This document shows positions 53,600 to 63,269 of a stretch of 64,000 nucleotides of DNA, one piece after another; within the stretch, counting starts at the first letter, position 1; every line of letters begins with the position of its first letter. The position numbers and the translations under genes are program-made. The stretch is from the NCBI RefSeq assembly GCF_000472925.1, contig NZ_AXAS01000003.1, positions 309,340 through 373,339 on the forward strand, written 5' to 3'. Below the pieces are notes generated by a model. The model did not search any database and was not told the DNA's origin. It saw only the letters and a list, made by a program, of their open reading frames with translations. Source of the stretch: Bradyrhizobium sp. Ec3.3 (GTDB taxonomy: Bacteria > Pseudomonadota > Alphaproteobacteria > Rhizobiales > Xanthobacteraceae).

Positions 53600-53788
53600 A
53601 TGCTCGCCGCGTTTCTCTTCGTTGCCGGCCTTCTTGCCATCTTGATCCTCTGCGGGCGCTGCACTGCGAAATTCGCGGCGGAGAAGGGACGTTCGCGGAG
53701 TGTCTGGTTCGTCCTGGGCGCCCTGTTCTTTCCGTTGCCCTCGATCGTCCTGGCGCTGCTGCCACCCCGCGCGCAGGCGCAACGCTAA
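53600..53788 (+). CDS. Small two-segment membrane protein, unknown
   Basis: A 62-residue protein with two hydrophobic helices (AAFLFVAGLLAILILCG and VWFVLGALFFPLPSIVLALL) joined by a charged loop (RCTAKFAAEKGRSRS). CAGGAG at good spacing before the ATG at 53600 supports this start over a frame that begins 22 codons earlier. Small hairpins of this sort with a G-rich loop are found widely in bacteria. I do not recognise a named family. Confidence 0.55.
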   Translation: MLAAFLFVAGLLAILILCGRCTAKFAAEKGRSRSVWFVLGALFFPLPSIVLALLPPRAQAQR

Positions 53789-53825
53789 AGACGATCTGGT
53801 TCCAATCGAAATGATGACATCAGCT

Positions 53826-53844
53826 TCTCTCACATTGTGAGAGA
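53826..53844. terminator. TCTCTCAC hairpin between the small membrane protein and binding-protein genes
   Basis: TCTCTCAC-ATT-GTGAGAGA is a perfect eight-base-pair stem. It is followed by GGGGCG and not by T residues, so it may be a repeat remnant and not a true terminator. Confidence 0.4.
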
Positions 53845-53976
53845 GGGGCGTGCGGCTTTACGTCATCCGAATTGTCAAGGCCGCAACGGGCCTTGGCCGT
53901 TGCCTGGCCTCGCGCGCATGGCTATCGTCGCGATCAAACAGGCCGCACAAGGCCTTGAGGCTCGAGGGAGAGAAGC

Positions 53977-55575
53977 ATGCGGAGCGTGAGGGCGCTCGCC
54001 GCGATGGCGGCGCTATCGGTGCTGACGGTCTCAACCACCACGCTCGCCGATGAGGGCAAGCAAGGCGGCATCTTGCGGATGTACCACCGCGACAGCCCCG
54101 CAAATGCTTCGATTCACGAAGGCGCGACCTATTCGGTCAACATTCCCTTCATGCCCGTCTTCAACAATCTCGTCATCTACAAGCAGGACGAGCCGCAGAA
54201 CAGGATGGACGACATCGTCCCCGAGCTCGCCGAAAGCTGGGCCTGGGTCAATGACAACAAGACGCTGACCTTCAAGCTGCGCCAGGGCGTGAAATGGCAC
54301 GACGGCAAGCCGTTCACCTCGGCCGACGTCAAATGCACCTTCGACATGCTGATGGGCAAGTTGCAGCAAAAGTTCCGGCAGAACCCGCGCAAGGCCTGGT
54401 ACAATGAGGTCAATGACATCTCGACGAATGGCGATTTCGAGGTCTCGTTCAATCTGAAGCGGCCGCAGCCCTCGCTGCTGGCGCTTCTCGCCTCGGGCTA
54501 TACGCCGGTTTATCCCTGCCACGTCTCGCCCGGCGACATGCGCACGCATCCAATCGGCACCGGTCCCTTCAAGTTCGTCGAGTTCAAGGCCAATGAATCG
54601 ATCAAGCTGACCCGCAATCCCGACTACTGGAAGAAGAGCCGGCCCTATCTCGACGGCATCGAGTTCACCATCATTCCGAACCGCTCGACTGCGATCCTCG
54701 CCTTCGTCGCCGGAAAGTTCGACATGACGTTTCCGACCGAGGTGACGATCCCGCTGGTGAAGGACGTCAAGTCGCAGGCACCGAGCGCGATCTGCGAGAT
54801 CGCGCCGACCAACGTCTCGACCAACATCATCGTCAATTCGTCGGCGCCGCCGTTCGACAATGTCGACATCCGCCGCGCCATGGCGCTGGCGCTCGACCGC
54901 AAGGCGTTCATCTCGATCATGTTCGAGGGCCAGGGTGACATCGGCGGCACCATGCTGCCGCCGCCGAACGGCCTGTGGGGGCTGCCCAAGGAGATGCTGG
55001 AGACCATTCCAGGCTACGGCCCGGACGTGAGCGCCAACCGCGAGGAGGCGAAGAAGCTGATGCAGAAGGCGGGCTATGGGCCGGATAAGCATCTCGCCGT
55101 GAAGGTCTCCACGCGCAACATTCCGGTCTATCGCGACCCCGCGGTGATCCTGATCGACCAGCTCAAGAGCATCTATATCGACGGCGAGCTCGATGTGGTG
55201 GAGACCGCGAACTGGTTCCCCAAGGTCGCGCGGAAGGACTACATGATCGGACTCAACCTCACCGGCAATGCGGTGGATGATCCCGACCAGTCCTTCTACG
55301 AGAACTATTCCTGCGGCTCGGAGCGCAACTACACCAACTATTGCAACAAGGAGATCGAAAAGCTGTTCGACGTGCAGTCGCAGGAGACCGACGCTGGCAA
55401 GCGCAAGAAGCTCGTCTGGGAGATCGACAAGAGGCTGCAGGAGGACGTCGCTCGCCCGATCATCTTCCACAGCCGGATGGGCACCTGCTGGCAGCCCTAC
55501 GTCAAGGGCGTGACGATCATGACCAACTCCTCCTATAATGGCTATCGCTACGAGGATCTGTGGCTGGACAAGTAA
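53977..55575 (+). CDS. ABC transporter substrate-binding protein, peptide family (SBP_bac_5)
   Basis: A 532-residue periplasmic binding protein. The signal is LAAMAALSVLTVSTTTLA. The mature part begins EGKQGGILRMYHRDSPA, with family-5 hallmarks WAWVNDNKTLTFKLRQGVKW and HDGKPFTSADVKCTFDMLMG. It ends near SSYNGYRYEDLWLDK. It is the first gene of a complete dpp-type operon (binding protein, two permeases, two ATPases). It shares only the fold with the binding protein at 3378, so they are separate systems. The ligand is unknown; nearby BKACE and carboxylase genes suggest an amino or keto acid or a short peptide. Confidence 0.93.
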   Translation: MRSVRALAAMAALSVLTVSTTTLADEGKQGGILRMYHRDSPANASIHEGATYSVNIPFMPVFNNLVIYKQDEPQNRMDDIVPELAESWAWVNDNKTLTFKLRQGVKWHDGKPFTSADVKCTFDMLMGKLQQKFRQNPRKAWYNEVNDISTNGDFEVSFNLKRPQPSLLALLASGYTPVYPCHVSPGDMRTHPIGTGPFKFVEFKANESIKLTRNPDYWKKSRPYLDGIEFTIIPNRSTAILAFVAGKFDMTFPTEVTIPLVKDVKSQAPSAICEIAPTNVSTNIIVNSSAPPFDNVDIRRAMALALDRKAFISIMFEGQGDIGGTMLPPPNGLWGLPKEMLETIPGYGPDVSANREEAKKLMQKAGYGPDKHLAVKVSTRNIPVYRDPAVILIDQLKSIYIDGELDVVETANWFPKVARKDYMIGLNLTGNAVDDPDQSFYENYSCGSERNYTNYCNKEIEKLFDVQSQETDAGKRKKLVWEIDKRLQEDVARPIIFHSRMGTCWQPYVKGVTIMTNSSYNGYRYEDLWLDK

Positions 55576-55617
55576 TGCGGCGGGCAGGCAGCTGAAGGCT
55601 CGGCAGGAGGCGTTGGG

Positions 55618-56565
55618 ATGTTTGCCTATCTGGTGCGCCGCCTGTTCCTGATGCTCGTGACCCTGTTCGGGATCTCGGTCGTCATCTTCTTCCTGCTGCG
55701 CATCGTGCCCGGCAACATCGTCGACATCCTGTTCGCCGCGGCCGGTTATGTCGACCCCGCCGACAAGGCCAATCTGGAAAAGGAGCTCGGCATCGACCAG
55801 CCGCTGGTGATGCAATATCTGCACTGGATCGGCGGTCTTCTGCGCGGCGATTTTGGTTACTCCTATGTCTCGGAAAAGCCGGCGCTCCAGGAGATATTGC
55901 CGCGGATCCCGATCACGGCGCGGCTTGCCGGGCTGGCGCTGCTGTTCTCCGCCTCGATCGGCATTCCCTTGGGCGTGATAAGCGCGGTGAAGCAGGGAAC
56001 AAAGCTCGACTATGCACTGCGTGTCGTCAGCCTCAGCGGCCTGTCGCTGCCCTCGTTCTGGCTCGGGCTCTTGATCCTGACCGCGTCGGTCGCGATGTTC
56101 GGCCAGATGCCGATCTTCAATCCCAATCCGCAGACTTGGCTGGAAGCGTTTGCGACCTATGCGGTGCCGGCTGCCGCGGTCGGCTTCCGCAGCGCCGCGC
56201 TCACCATGCGCATCACGCGCTCCTCGATGCTGGAGGTGTTGCGGCAGGACTACATCCGCACCGCGCGCGCCAAGGGTGCCTCCGACGCTGCCGTGAATTA
56301 TCAGCATGCGCTGAAGAACGCGATGTTGCCCGTGATCACCGTGATCGGCATCGAGGCCGCGTTCCTGATCGGCGGCCTCATCGTCACCGAAACCGTATTC
56401 AACATCCCCGGCGTCGCGCGCTTCCTGGTCGAGGCGATCCGCTGGCGGGATTATCCGATCGTGCAGAACCTCGTGATGTTCATTGCGGTCGTGGTGGTGT
56501 TCGCGAACTTCACCGTCGACATGCTCTACGCCGTGTTCGACCCGCGCATCCGGTTTACGGACTAG
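55618..56565 (+). CDS. Peptide-type ABC transporter permease (DppB-like)
   Basis: A 315-residue inner-membrane permease. It begins MFAYLVRRLFLMLVTLFGIS, with VIFFLLRIVPGNIVDILF, then GDFGYSYVSEKPAL and the EAA-like loop TARAKGASDAAVNYQHALKN. It ends VDMLYAVFDPRIRFTD. AGGAGG precedes the ATG. The downstream gene starts 9 bases after its stop. With the gene at 56575 it forms the transmembrane pore. Confidence 0.94.
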   Translation: MFAYLVRRLFLMLVTLFGISVVIFFLLRIVPGNIVDILFAAAGYVDPADKANLEKELGIDQPLVMQYLHWIGGLLRGDFGYSYVSEKPALQEILPRIPITARLAGLALLFSASIGIPLGVISAVKQGTKLDYALRVVSLSGLSLPSFWLGLLILTASVAMFGQMPIFNPNPQTWLEAFATYAVPAAAVGFRSAALTMRITRSSMLEVLRQDYIRTARAKGASDAAVNYQHALKNAMLPVITVIGIEAAFLIGGLIVTETVFNIPGVARFLVEAIRWRDYPIVQNLVMFIAVVVVFANFTVDMLYAVFDPRIRFTD

Positions 56566-56574
56566 GAGATTCGC

Positions 56575-57468
56575 TTGGCCGCGATCGACTATGATCTCGA
56601 ACTAAGGCGCGCCGGCGCCGGCGCGACCGGGGGCTGGCGGCGCGTGATGTTCCTGGCGCAGCGGCATGTGCTGGGCGCGGCCGGGTTGATCATCATGACG
56701 CTGTTCGTGTTCACGGCGATCTTCGCCAACGTCCTCGCGCGCTTCGATCCGCTCACGGTCGATGCCGCGCATGCGCTGGCGCGCCCGAGCGCGCTACACT
56801 GGATGGGCACGGACTCCTTCGGCCGCGACGTGTTCAGCCGCATCATCCATGGCGCGCGGATCTCGCTCGCGGTCGGGCTTGGCTCGACCGCGCTCGGCGC
56901 CTCCATTGGCGTCATCGTCGGCCTGACGTCGGGCTATCTCTCCGGCTGGGTTGATCTCGTGTTCCAGCGCGTCTCCGACATCCTCCAGGCGCTGCCGCTT
57001 CTGGTGCTCGCGCTGGTGATGACGGCCGCGCTCGGGCCGTCGCTGCCGAACGTCATCATTGCGATCGCCATTCCGCTGATCCCGACGGTCGCGCGCGTGA
57101 TCCGCGCCAACACGCTGGCGCTGCGCGAGCAGCCGTTCGTCGAAGCCGCCAAATCGATCGGCATGAGCGAGGTGCGGATCGCGCTCCGTCACGTGCTGCC
57201 GAACACGCTGGCGCCGCTGATCGTGCTCGCCACCGCACAGCTCGGCTCGACCATCTTGACCGAGGCCTCGCTCTCCTTCCTCGGCCTCGGCATTCCCGAG
57301 CCCTACCCATCCTGGGGCCGCATGCTGTCGGAATCCGCGGCCGAATATGTCCGCACCGCACCGTGGCTCGTCGTCTTCCCAGGCATTGCGATCAGCCTTG
57401 CTGTGTTCGGCACCAATTTGTTCGGCGACGCGCTTCGCGACATTCTCGATCCGAGGCAGCGCGGCTGA
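56575..57468 (+). CDS. Peptide-type ABC transporter permease (DppC-like)
   Basis: A 297-residue inner-membrane permease. The signature [20 protein letters not shown] is present at about residue 78. The EAA-like loop is [20 protein letters not shown]. It ends [15 protein letters not shown]. It starts with TTG, supported by GGAG seven bases upstream. The stop overlaps the ATG of the ATPase gene. Its role is that of the second half of the pore. Confidence 0.94.
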   Translation: MAAIDYDLELRRAGAGATGGWRRVMFLAQRHVLGAAGLIIMTLFVFTAIFANVLARFDPLTVDAAHALARPSALHWMGTDSFGRDVFSRIIHGARISLAVGLGSTALGASIGVIVGLTSGYLSGWVDLVFQRVSDILQALPLLVLALVMTAALGPSLPNVIIAIAIPLIPTVARVIRANTLALREQPFVEAAKSIGMSEVRIALRHVLPNTLAPLIVLATAQLGSTILTEASLSFLGLGIPEPYPSWGRMLSESAAEYVRTAPWLVVFPGIAISLAVFGTNLFGDALRDILDPRQRG

Positions 57469-58475
57469 TGAGTGATGCGTCCGATCTCGTGCTCGATGTC
57501 AAGAACCTGAAAACGGTGTTCTTCACCAGTTCGGGTCTCTTCAAGGCGGTCGACGACGTCTCGTTCAGCGTGAGGCGCGGCGAGACGCTGGCGATCGTGG
57601 GCGAATCCGGCTGCGGCAAGAGCGTCACCGCGCTCTCCTTGATGCGGCTGGTGCCGGATCCGCCCGGACGCATGGTCGGCGGTTCCGTCATGCTCGAAGG
57701 CACCGACCTGCTCGCACTCGATGAAGCCAGGATGCGCGCGATCCGGGGCAACCGCATCTCCATGATCTTCCAGGAGCCGATGACCTCGCTCAATCCGGTG
57801 ATGCGGATCGGCGACCAGATCACGGAGGCGGTGCGGCTGCACAGGGACATCTCGACCAGGGAGGCCCACGACATCGCGGTCGAGATGCTGCGGCTGGTGC
57901 GTATTCCAGAACCGGCACGGCGGGCAAAGGAATATCCGCACCAGCTTTCCGGCGGCATGCGCCAGCGTGCAATGATCGCGATGGCGCTGGCCTGCCGGCC
58001 GGCGCTGCTGATCGCGGACGAGCCGACCACCGCGCTCGACGTCACCATCCAGGCGCAGATTTTGGCGCTGATCCTCGATCTCCAGAAGGAGCTTGGCACC
58101 GGGCTCGTGCTGATCACGCATGATCTCGGCGTCGTCGCGCAGACCGCGCAGCGCGTGATCGTGATGTATGCAGGGAAGAAGGTCGAGGAAGCGAGTGTCG
58201 AGGCGCTGTTCGCCGCGCCGAAACATCCCTATACGCGCGGGCTGATGGCCTCGATCCCGGCCGTGCCGGCCTCGGGTGTCGCGTCGCAGGCGCGGCTGAA
58301 CGAAATTCCCGGCACCGTGCCGTCGCTGGTGCGGCTGCCAAAAGGCTGCGCCTTTGCGCCGCGCTGCAAGCTCGCCGTAAAACGCTGCGAGGAATACCCA
58401 CCGCTGATGGACTGGGGCAGCGGTCACCTCGCCGCCTGCTGGCGCGCGGCCGAGGTTGAGGAGGAGGTGGCATGA
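57468..58475 (+). CDS. Peptide-type ABC transporter ATP-binding protein (DppD-like)
   Basis: A 335-residue ATPase. Walker A is GESGCGKS, the signature LSGGMRQR, Walker [14 protein letters not shown] and the H-loop ITHDLG. The oligopeptide C-terminal module is complete: [15 protein letters not shown] and the cysteine motif [19 protein letters not shown]. This differs from the truncated-looking homologue at the left edge of the window. The ATG at 57468 overlaps the upstream stop, and the frame runs open upstream without a better start. It overlaps the next gene by four bases. Confidence 0.95.
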   Translation: MSDASDLVLDVKNLKTVFFTSSGLFKAVDDVSFSVRRGETLAIVGESGCGKSVTALSLMRLVPDPPGRMVGGSVMLEGTDLLALDEARMRAIRGNRISMIFQEPMTSLNPVMRIGDQITEAVRLHRDISTREAHDIAVEMLRLVRIPEPARRAKEYPHQLSGGMRQRAMIAMALACRPALLIADEPTTALDVTIQAQILALILDLQKELGTGLVLITHDLGVVAQTAQRVIVMYAGKKVEEASVEALFAAPKHPYTRGLMASIPAVPASGVASQARLNEIPGTVPSLVRLPKGCAFAPRCKLAVKRCEEYPPLMDWGSGHLAACWRAAEVEEEVA

Positions 58476-59467
58476 GCGAGGCGCTGCTCGAGGTCACCGA
58501 TCTGATGAAGCATTATCCGGTGCGGGCCGGCGTACTGCGGCGGCAGGTCGGGACCGTGCATGCGGTCGATGGTGTCAGCTTCTCGCTTGGCACGGGCGAA
58601 ACGCTGGGCCTCGTCGGCGAATCCGGTTGCGGCAAGTCGACGGTGGCGCGCAGCGTGCTGCGGCTGATCGAGCCGACCTCGGGCCAGATTCGGCTCGACG
58701 GCGAGGACATCACGCATCTCTCCAAGACCGAGCTGCGGCCGCATCGCCGTTCGATGCAGATCGTGTTCCAGGACCCGTTTGCATCGCTCAATCCGCGCAT
58801 GACCGCGGGCGACATCGTCGGCGAGCCGCTCGCGGTACATGGCCTCGCGAGCGGCAAGGCGCTGGAGACGCGCGTCGCACAACTGTTCGAGCAGGTGGGC
58901 CTGCGGCCGGACCAGATGCGCAACTTTCCGCACCAGTTCTCCGGCGGCCAGCGCCAGCGCATCTGCATCGCGCGGGCGCTCGCGCTTCAGCCACGGCTGA
59001 TCGTCTGCGACGAGCCGGTCTCGGCGCTCGACGTCTCGATCCAGGCGCAGGTGATCAACCTCCTGATCGACCTGCAGCGGCAGCACGGCTTCTCCTATCT
59101 CTTCATCGCGCATGATCTGGCGGTGGTCGCCCATATCAGCCACCGCGTCGCGGTGATGTATCTCGGCCGCATCGTCGAGGTCGCGGGCAAGGACGAGCTA
59201 TTCAGGAATCCGCGCCATCCCTACACGCAAGCCCTGCTCGCCTCGGTCCCGATCGCCAACCCGCACGCGAAGCGGCTCGCGCCGCTGGTCGACGGCGATG
59301 TGCCAAGCCCCGTCAATCCGCCATCAGGCTGCGCGTTCCACACCCGCTGCCGCTTTGCGATGGAGCGATGCAAGACGGAACGGCCGGCGCTGATGGAGGC
59401 CGGCGACGGGCATCAGGTGGCGTGCTTGCTGAATGAAGGGACGGGGCGGAGCCCTGTAGACTTGTAG
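58472..59467 (+). CDS. Peptide-type ABC transporter ATP-binding protein (DppF-like)
   Basis: A 331-residue ATPase, partner of the DppD-like protein. Walker A is GESGCGKS, the signature FSGGQRQR, Walker [15 protein letters not shown] and the H-loop FIAHDLAVV. The C-terminal module is [19 protein letters not shown]. It is the last gene of the importer operon. The final codons run into a palindromic repeat, which supplies the TAG stop. The usual DppF ending is not disturbed. Confidence 0.94.
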   Translation: MSEALLEVTDLMKHYPVRAGVLRRQVGTVHAVDGVSFSLGTGETLGLVGESGCGKSTVARSVLRLIEPTSGQIRLDGEDITHLSKTELRPHRRSMQIVFQDPFASLNPRMTAGDIVGEPLAVHGLASGKALETRVAQLFEQVGLRPDQMRNFPHQFSGGQRQRICIARALALQPRLIVCDEPVSALDVSIQAQVINLLIDLQRQHGFSYLFIAHDLAVVAHISHRVAVMYLGRIVEVAGKDELFRNPRHPYTQALLASVPIANPHAKRLAPLVDGDVPSPVNPPSGCAFHTRCRFAMERCKTERPALMEAGDGHQVACLLNEGTGRSPVDL

Positions 59468-59548
59468 AATGGGTTAGCGAAGCGTAACCCACCGCTTCTC
59501 TGTCAGCGCGGAAGGTAGAGAGGTGGGTTACGCCTTCGGCACCCTACG
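59464..59548. repeat. GTAGAATGGGTTAGCG...ACCCTACG palindromic repeat overlapping a stop codon
   Basis: GGGTTAGCGAAGCGTAACCC is a hairpin and GGTGGGTTACGCC with GCACCCTACG closes a larger one. It is related to the element at 24008. Its first bases contain the TAG that stops the DppF-like gene. It lies between convergent genes, where it could end both transcripts. Confidence 0.8.
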
Positions 59549-59566
59549 ATTGCGGTACTTGCGGCA

Positions 59567-61543
59567 CTATCTCGCCTCGATCTCCACCACGATCTTCCCC
59601 GTCGTCACCTGCTCGCCCTCCGCGACGTCGATCGCCGCGACCACGCCGTCGATGCCGGCCTTGTGGACGTGCTCCATCTTCATCGCTTCCAGTGTCATGA
59701 CCGGCTGGCCGGTGGTGACGCGATCACCGGGCTTGACCAGCACCGCGACGACGCGGCCGTTCATGGCGGCGCGGACCTTGCCGTCGCCGCCATTGGTTGC
59801 GGCGGCCTTCGGCGGGGCGAGGGTGAGATCGGTGACCGCAAACGGGACGCCGCGGTGCTGGAGATAGAGCCGGTCGCCGTCGCGCAGGAATTTTGCGGCG
59901 TCCATGAGACCGTTGTGGCGGAAGCGAATGGCGTCGGGATCGAGCTGATCGATCTCGAACTTGTGGCTTTGGCTATCGAGCACCACCATGTACCCGCCAT
60001 CGCGCTCGCGCGTGATTTCGAGCTCGTGCATGTGACCGTCCAACTCAATCTTCGCAGGGAGCGGAAACGTTGCCGCCAGACTCCGTCCGGCCCGCCATGG
60101 CGGGGCATGGGGGTTGGTGACGTAGAACAACAAGCCCGCCAGCGCCGTGTCGAACGCACCGTTCTTGCGCGGCGCCAGCAATTCGTGGCAATGGGCGCCG
60201 ATGAACGCCGTCGTCGCCTCAGCCCCGGCAAAGCCGGGATGCCGCAGGCACGACATCAGGAACGCCTGGTTGGTGGTGACGCCGAAAGCGGTGAGCTGTT
60301 CCAGGCCGCAGATAAGGCGGCTGCGTGCTTCCTCGCGCCTCGCGCCGTGGCTGATGACCTTGGCGATCATGGAATCGTAGAACGGCGGGATCTCCGTGCC
60401 GGATTGCAACGCGTGCTCGACGCGCACGCCCTCCGGAACCTGCCAGCGCGCGATGCGGCCGGACTGCGGCATGAAATCGTGTGCAGCGTCCTCCGAGCAC
60501 AGCCGCACCTCGATGGCGTGGCCGAAGAACCTGATGTCCTGCTGCTTCACCGGCAGCAGCTCGCCGCGAGCGACGCGCAGTTGCAACTCGACGAGGTCCA
60601 GGCCGGTGATCGCTTCGGTGACGGGATGCTCGACCTGGAGGCGCGTGTTCATCTCCATGAAGTAGAACGCGCCGCTTTCGTCGAGCAGGAACTCCAGCGT
60701 GCCGGCTCCCTCATAACGCAGCGCCTTCACCGCTGCGACGGCGACCTCGCCCATCTTCGCACGCAACTCCGGAGTTACGGCCGGCGATGGTGCCTCCTCG
60801 ATCAGCTTCTGGTGGCGCCGCTGCACCGAGCAATCGCGCTCGCCGAGATGGATGGCGTTGCCATGGGCATCACCGAACACCTGGATCTCGATGTGCCGCG
60901 GGTTTTGGATCGCCCGTTCGAGGATGACGGTGGGATCGCCAAATGCCGCCTTGGCTTCGGACCGCGCGCTGCGCAGCGCATCCGGAAACGACACGGCATT
61001 AGTGACGAGCCGCATGCCGCGGCCGCCGCCACCGGCCACCGCCTTGATCATCACGGGAAAGCCGATCTTGTTGGCCTCCGCGAGCATCACCTCGTCGCTC
61101 TGGTCGACACCCTGATAGCCTGGCACGATAGGTACGCCGGCCTTCTTCATGATCTCCTTGGCGCCGGCCTTGTTGCCCATCGCCTCGATTGCCTGCGGCG
61201 ACGGGCCGATGAAGACGAGACCCGCATCCTTGCAAGCCTGCGCAAACGCCTCATTCTCGGCAAGGAAGCCATAGCCGGGATGCACAGCATCCGCGCCGCT
61301 CGCTTTCGCAGCTGCAATGATGGCTGGTATGTTCAGATAGGATTGCGCCGGCAAGGCTTCGCCGATCCGCACGGCCTGGTCGGCCTGCCGCACATGCAAG
61401 GCGTCGCGATCCGCATCCGAATAGACCGCGACGACGCCGAGGCCGAGCCGCCGCGCGCTCCGCATCACCCGCAGCGCGATCTCGCCGCGATTGGCGACCA
61501 ACACCTTGAAGAACGGCCGGTGCTGCACTGATCCGTTCCTCAT
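59567..61543 (-). CDS. Acyl-CoA carboxylase alpha subunit (biotin carboxylase plus biotin carrier), MccA-like
   Basis: A 658-residue cytoplasmic enzyme subunit. Biotin carboxylase is residues 1 to about 450 (FFKVLVANRGEIALRVMRS, MKAVAGGGGRGMRLV for ATP, and FLEMNTRLQVEHPVTE as FYFMEMNTRLQVEHPVTE). A linker region follows, and the C-terminal biotin carrier has EAMKMEH with the biotinylated K622. The start is set by ATG at 61543, overlapping the beta-subunit stop (ATGA). The open frame continues 126 codons further only as a shadow. The protein has the size of methylcrotonyl-, propionyl- or geranyl-CoA carboxylase alpha subunits, and the acyl group is not certain. Confidence 0.93.
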   Translation of the reverse strand: MRNGSVQHRPFFKVLVANRGEIALRVMRSARRLGLGVVAVYSDADRDALHVRQADQAVRIGEALPAQSYLNIPAIIAAAKASGADAVHPGYGFLAENEAFAQACKDAGLVFIGPSPQAIEAMGNKAGAKEIMKKAGVPIVPGYQGVDQSDEVMLAEANKIGFPVMIKAVAGGGGRGMRLVTNAVSFPDALRSARSEAKAAFGDPTVILERAIQNPRHIEIQVFGDAHGNAIHLGERDCSVQRRHQKLIEEAPSPAVTPELRAKMGEVAVAAVKALRYEGAGTLEFLLDESGAFYFMEMNTRLQVEHPVTEAITGLDLVELQLRVARGELLPVKQQDIRFFGHAIEVRLCSEDAAHDFMPQSGRIARWQVPEGVRVEHALQSGTEIPPFYDSMIAKVISHGARREEARSRLICGLEQLTAFGVTTNQAFLMSCLRHPGFAGAEATTAFIGAHCHELLAPRKNGAFDTALAGLLFYVTNPHAPPWRAGRSLAATFPLPAKIELDGHMHELEITRERDGGYMVVLDSQSHKFEIDQLDPDAIRFRHNGLMDAAKFLRDGDRLYLQHRGVPFAVTDLTLAPPKAAATNGGDGKVRAAMNGRVVAVLVKPGDRVTTGQPVMTLEAMKMEHVHKAGIDGVVAAIDVAEGEQVTTGKIVVEIEAR

Positions 61544-63156
61544 GGGCGGGCCACCGAGAATTGCATGCGCTGGGGAGTCCGTGCGTCGCCCTCGCGGCAG
61601 ATCGCGAGAACCTCGGACAGAATCGCGCGGGTGTCGCGAGGATCGATCACGCCGTCGTCGAGCACGCGGGCGCTGGTCGAGAACACATCCATCTGGCCAT
61701 CGAACACTCCGATGATCTGCGCTTTCATGGCCTCGAGCTTGTCCTGCTCGATCGGCTTGCCGCGTCGCGCAGCGGCAGCCTCCGTCACGATCGCCATGGT
61801 CTCGGCGGCCTGCTCGCCGCCCATCACAGCGGTCTTGGCATTGGGCCAGGAGAAGCAGAAGCGTGGGTGGAAGCCGCGGCCGCACATGCCGTAATTGCCT
61901 GCGCCGAAGGAGGCGCCACAATAGATCGTGATCTGCGGCACGGTCGCCGACGTCACCGCCTGGATCATCTTCGAGCCGTGCTTGATCATGCCGGCTTCCT
62001 CGTAGGCCTTGCCGACCATGTAGCCAGTGGTGTTGTTGAGATACAGCAGCGGCGTGCGGGTCTGGCAGCAGGCCTGGATGAAGTGCGTCGCCTTGTTGGC
62101 GCCGGCCGGATCGAGCGGACCGTTGTTGGTGACAATGCCGATCGCCTGGCCCTCGATACGGGCATGGCCGCAGACCGTGGCGGGGCCATAGTTCGGCGCC
62201 ATCTCGGTGAAATCGGAATCGTCGACGATGCGGGCGATCACCTGCTTCATGTCGACTGGGCGCTTATGGTCCATCGGCATGATGCCGAGCAACTCGTCCT
62301 GGTCGTACCGCGGCGGCTTACATTGCGCGCTCGCCCGGCCCGGCCGTTCCCATTCCAGCGCCGCCATGATCTCACGTGCGATGCGCAGGGCATCGCGATC
62401 ATCCTCGGCGAGATAGTCGCCGAGACCGGAGGTCTGCGTATGCATCTCGGCGCCGCCGAGCTCTTCTTCGGTCGCGATCTCGCCGGTTGCAGCCTTGAGC
62501 AGCGGCGGCCCCGCGAGGAATGCGCGCGTGCGGCCGCGCACCATGACGATGTAATCGGACAGACCCGTCTGATAGGCCCCACCCGCGGTCGATGAGCCAT
62601 GCGTCACGGTGACGACGGGAAGGCCCGCCGCCGAGAGCCGCGCGAGGTTGCGAAAGATGTTGCCGCCGCGAACGAAGTCCTCGACGCGATAGCGCAAGAG
62701 GTTGGCGCCGGCGCTTTCGACCAGCTGCACGTAGGGCAGCTTGTTCTCCAGCGCGAGCTCCTGCACGCGCAGCGTCTTGTCGAGGCCGTAAGGTTGCAGC
62801 GCGCCGGCATCGATGCCGGCGTCGCTGGCGCTGACCATGCATCGAATGCCCGAGACGAAGCCGATGCCTGCGATGACGCCGCCGCCGGGCACGCTCTTGT
62901 TGGCATCGGGAACATCGAACATGTAGCCGGCAAGCGTCGAGAGCTCGATGAAGGGCGCGCCGGGATCGAGCACCAGCGCGACGCGCTCGCGCGGCAAGAG
63001 CTGGCTGCGCTTGTGGAAGCGGTCCTTCGCAGCGGCGGACGCCGCGCGCGTGCGCTCTTCCAGCGCGCGCATCCGTTCGATCAGCGCGAGCATGCCGTCA
63101 CGATTGGCGTGGTAGGTCGCGCTGCCGGGGGAGATGGTGTTTTCGATGATGGACAT
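61540..63156 (-). CDS. Acyl-CoA carboxylase beta subunit (carboxyltransferase), MccB-like
   Basis: A 538-residue carboxyltransferase. It has two crotonase-like halves, with VLDPGAPFIELSTLAGYMFD near residue 70, VTHGSSTAGGAYQTGLSDY, and GASFGAGNYGMCGRGFHP at about 410, the second-half glycine-rich oxyanion region. It ends with RDTRAILSEVLAICREGD. The sequence resembles methylcrotonyl-CoA carboxylase beta subunits in length and motifs, which suggests leucine or isoprenoid breakdown, but propionyl or geranyl forms cannot be excluded. It is transcribed with the alpha subunit gene and upstream of it. Confidence 0.93.
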   Translation of the reverse strand: MSIIENTISPGSATYHANRDGMLALIERMRALEERTRAASAAAKDRFHKRSQLLPRERVALVLDPGAPFIELSTLAGYMFDVPDANKSVPGGGVIAGIGFVSGIRCMVSASDAGIDAGALQPYGLDKTLRVQELALENKLPYVQLVESAGANLLRYRVEDFVRGGNIFRNLARLSAAGLPVVTVTHGSSTAGGAYQTGLSDYIVMVRGRTRAFLAGPPLLKAATGEIATEEELGGAEMHTQTSGLGDYLAEDDRDALRIAREIMAALEWERPGRASAQCKPPRYDQDELLGIMPMDHKRPVDMKQVIARIVDDSDFTEMAPNYGPATVCGHARIEGQAIGIVTNNGPLDPAGANKATHFIQACCQTRTPLLYLNNTTGYMVGKAYEEAGMIKHGSKMIQAVTSATVPQITIYCGASFGAGNYGMCGRGFHPRFCFSWPNAKTAVMGGEQAAETMAIVTEAAAARRGKPIEQDKLEAMKAQIIGVFDGQMDVFSTSARVLDDGVIDPRDTRAILSEVLAICREGDARTPQRMQFSVARP

Positions 63157-63170
63157 AGCTCTTTCCTACC

Positions 63171-63256
63171 CGTCATTGCGAGGAGCGAAGCGACGAAGCA
63201 ATCCAGGCTGTTTCCGCGGATACATTCTGGATTGCTTCGCTTCGCTCGCAATGACG
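63171..63256. repeat. CGTCATTGCGAGGAGCGAAGCGACGAAGC palindromic repeat
   Basis: CGTCATTGCGAGGAGCGAAG at the left and CTTCGCTCGCAATGACGG at the right are near-perfect arms around TTTCCGCGGATACATTC. It is the second copy of the family at 19978. It lies between the second BKACE gene and the carboxylase operon, both on the minus strand, so it lies between operon-like genes in the same direction. Confidence 0.85.
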
Positions 63257-63269
63257 GTGGGGGGAATAC

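Noticed and set aside
54031-56307. Minus-strand open frame of 758 codons across the binding-protein and permease genes
   Set aside because: It spans two real genes and their spacer on the other strand, and the product has arginine/histidine-rich, low-complexity composition without a family.
61544-61921. 126-codon N-terminal extension of the carboxylase alpha subunit gene
   Set aside because: It is an alternative frame inside the beta-subunit gene; the ATGA overlap at 61540-61543 gives a natural start.
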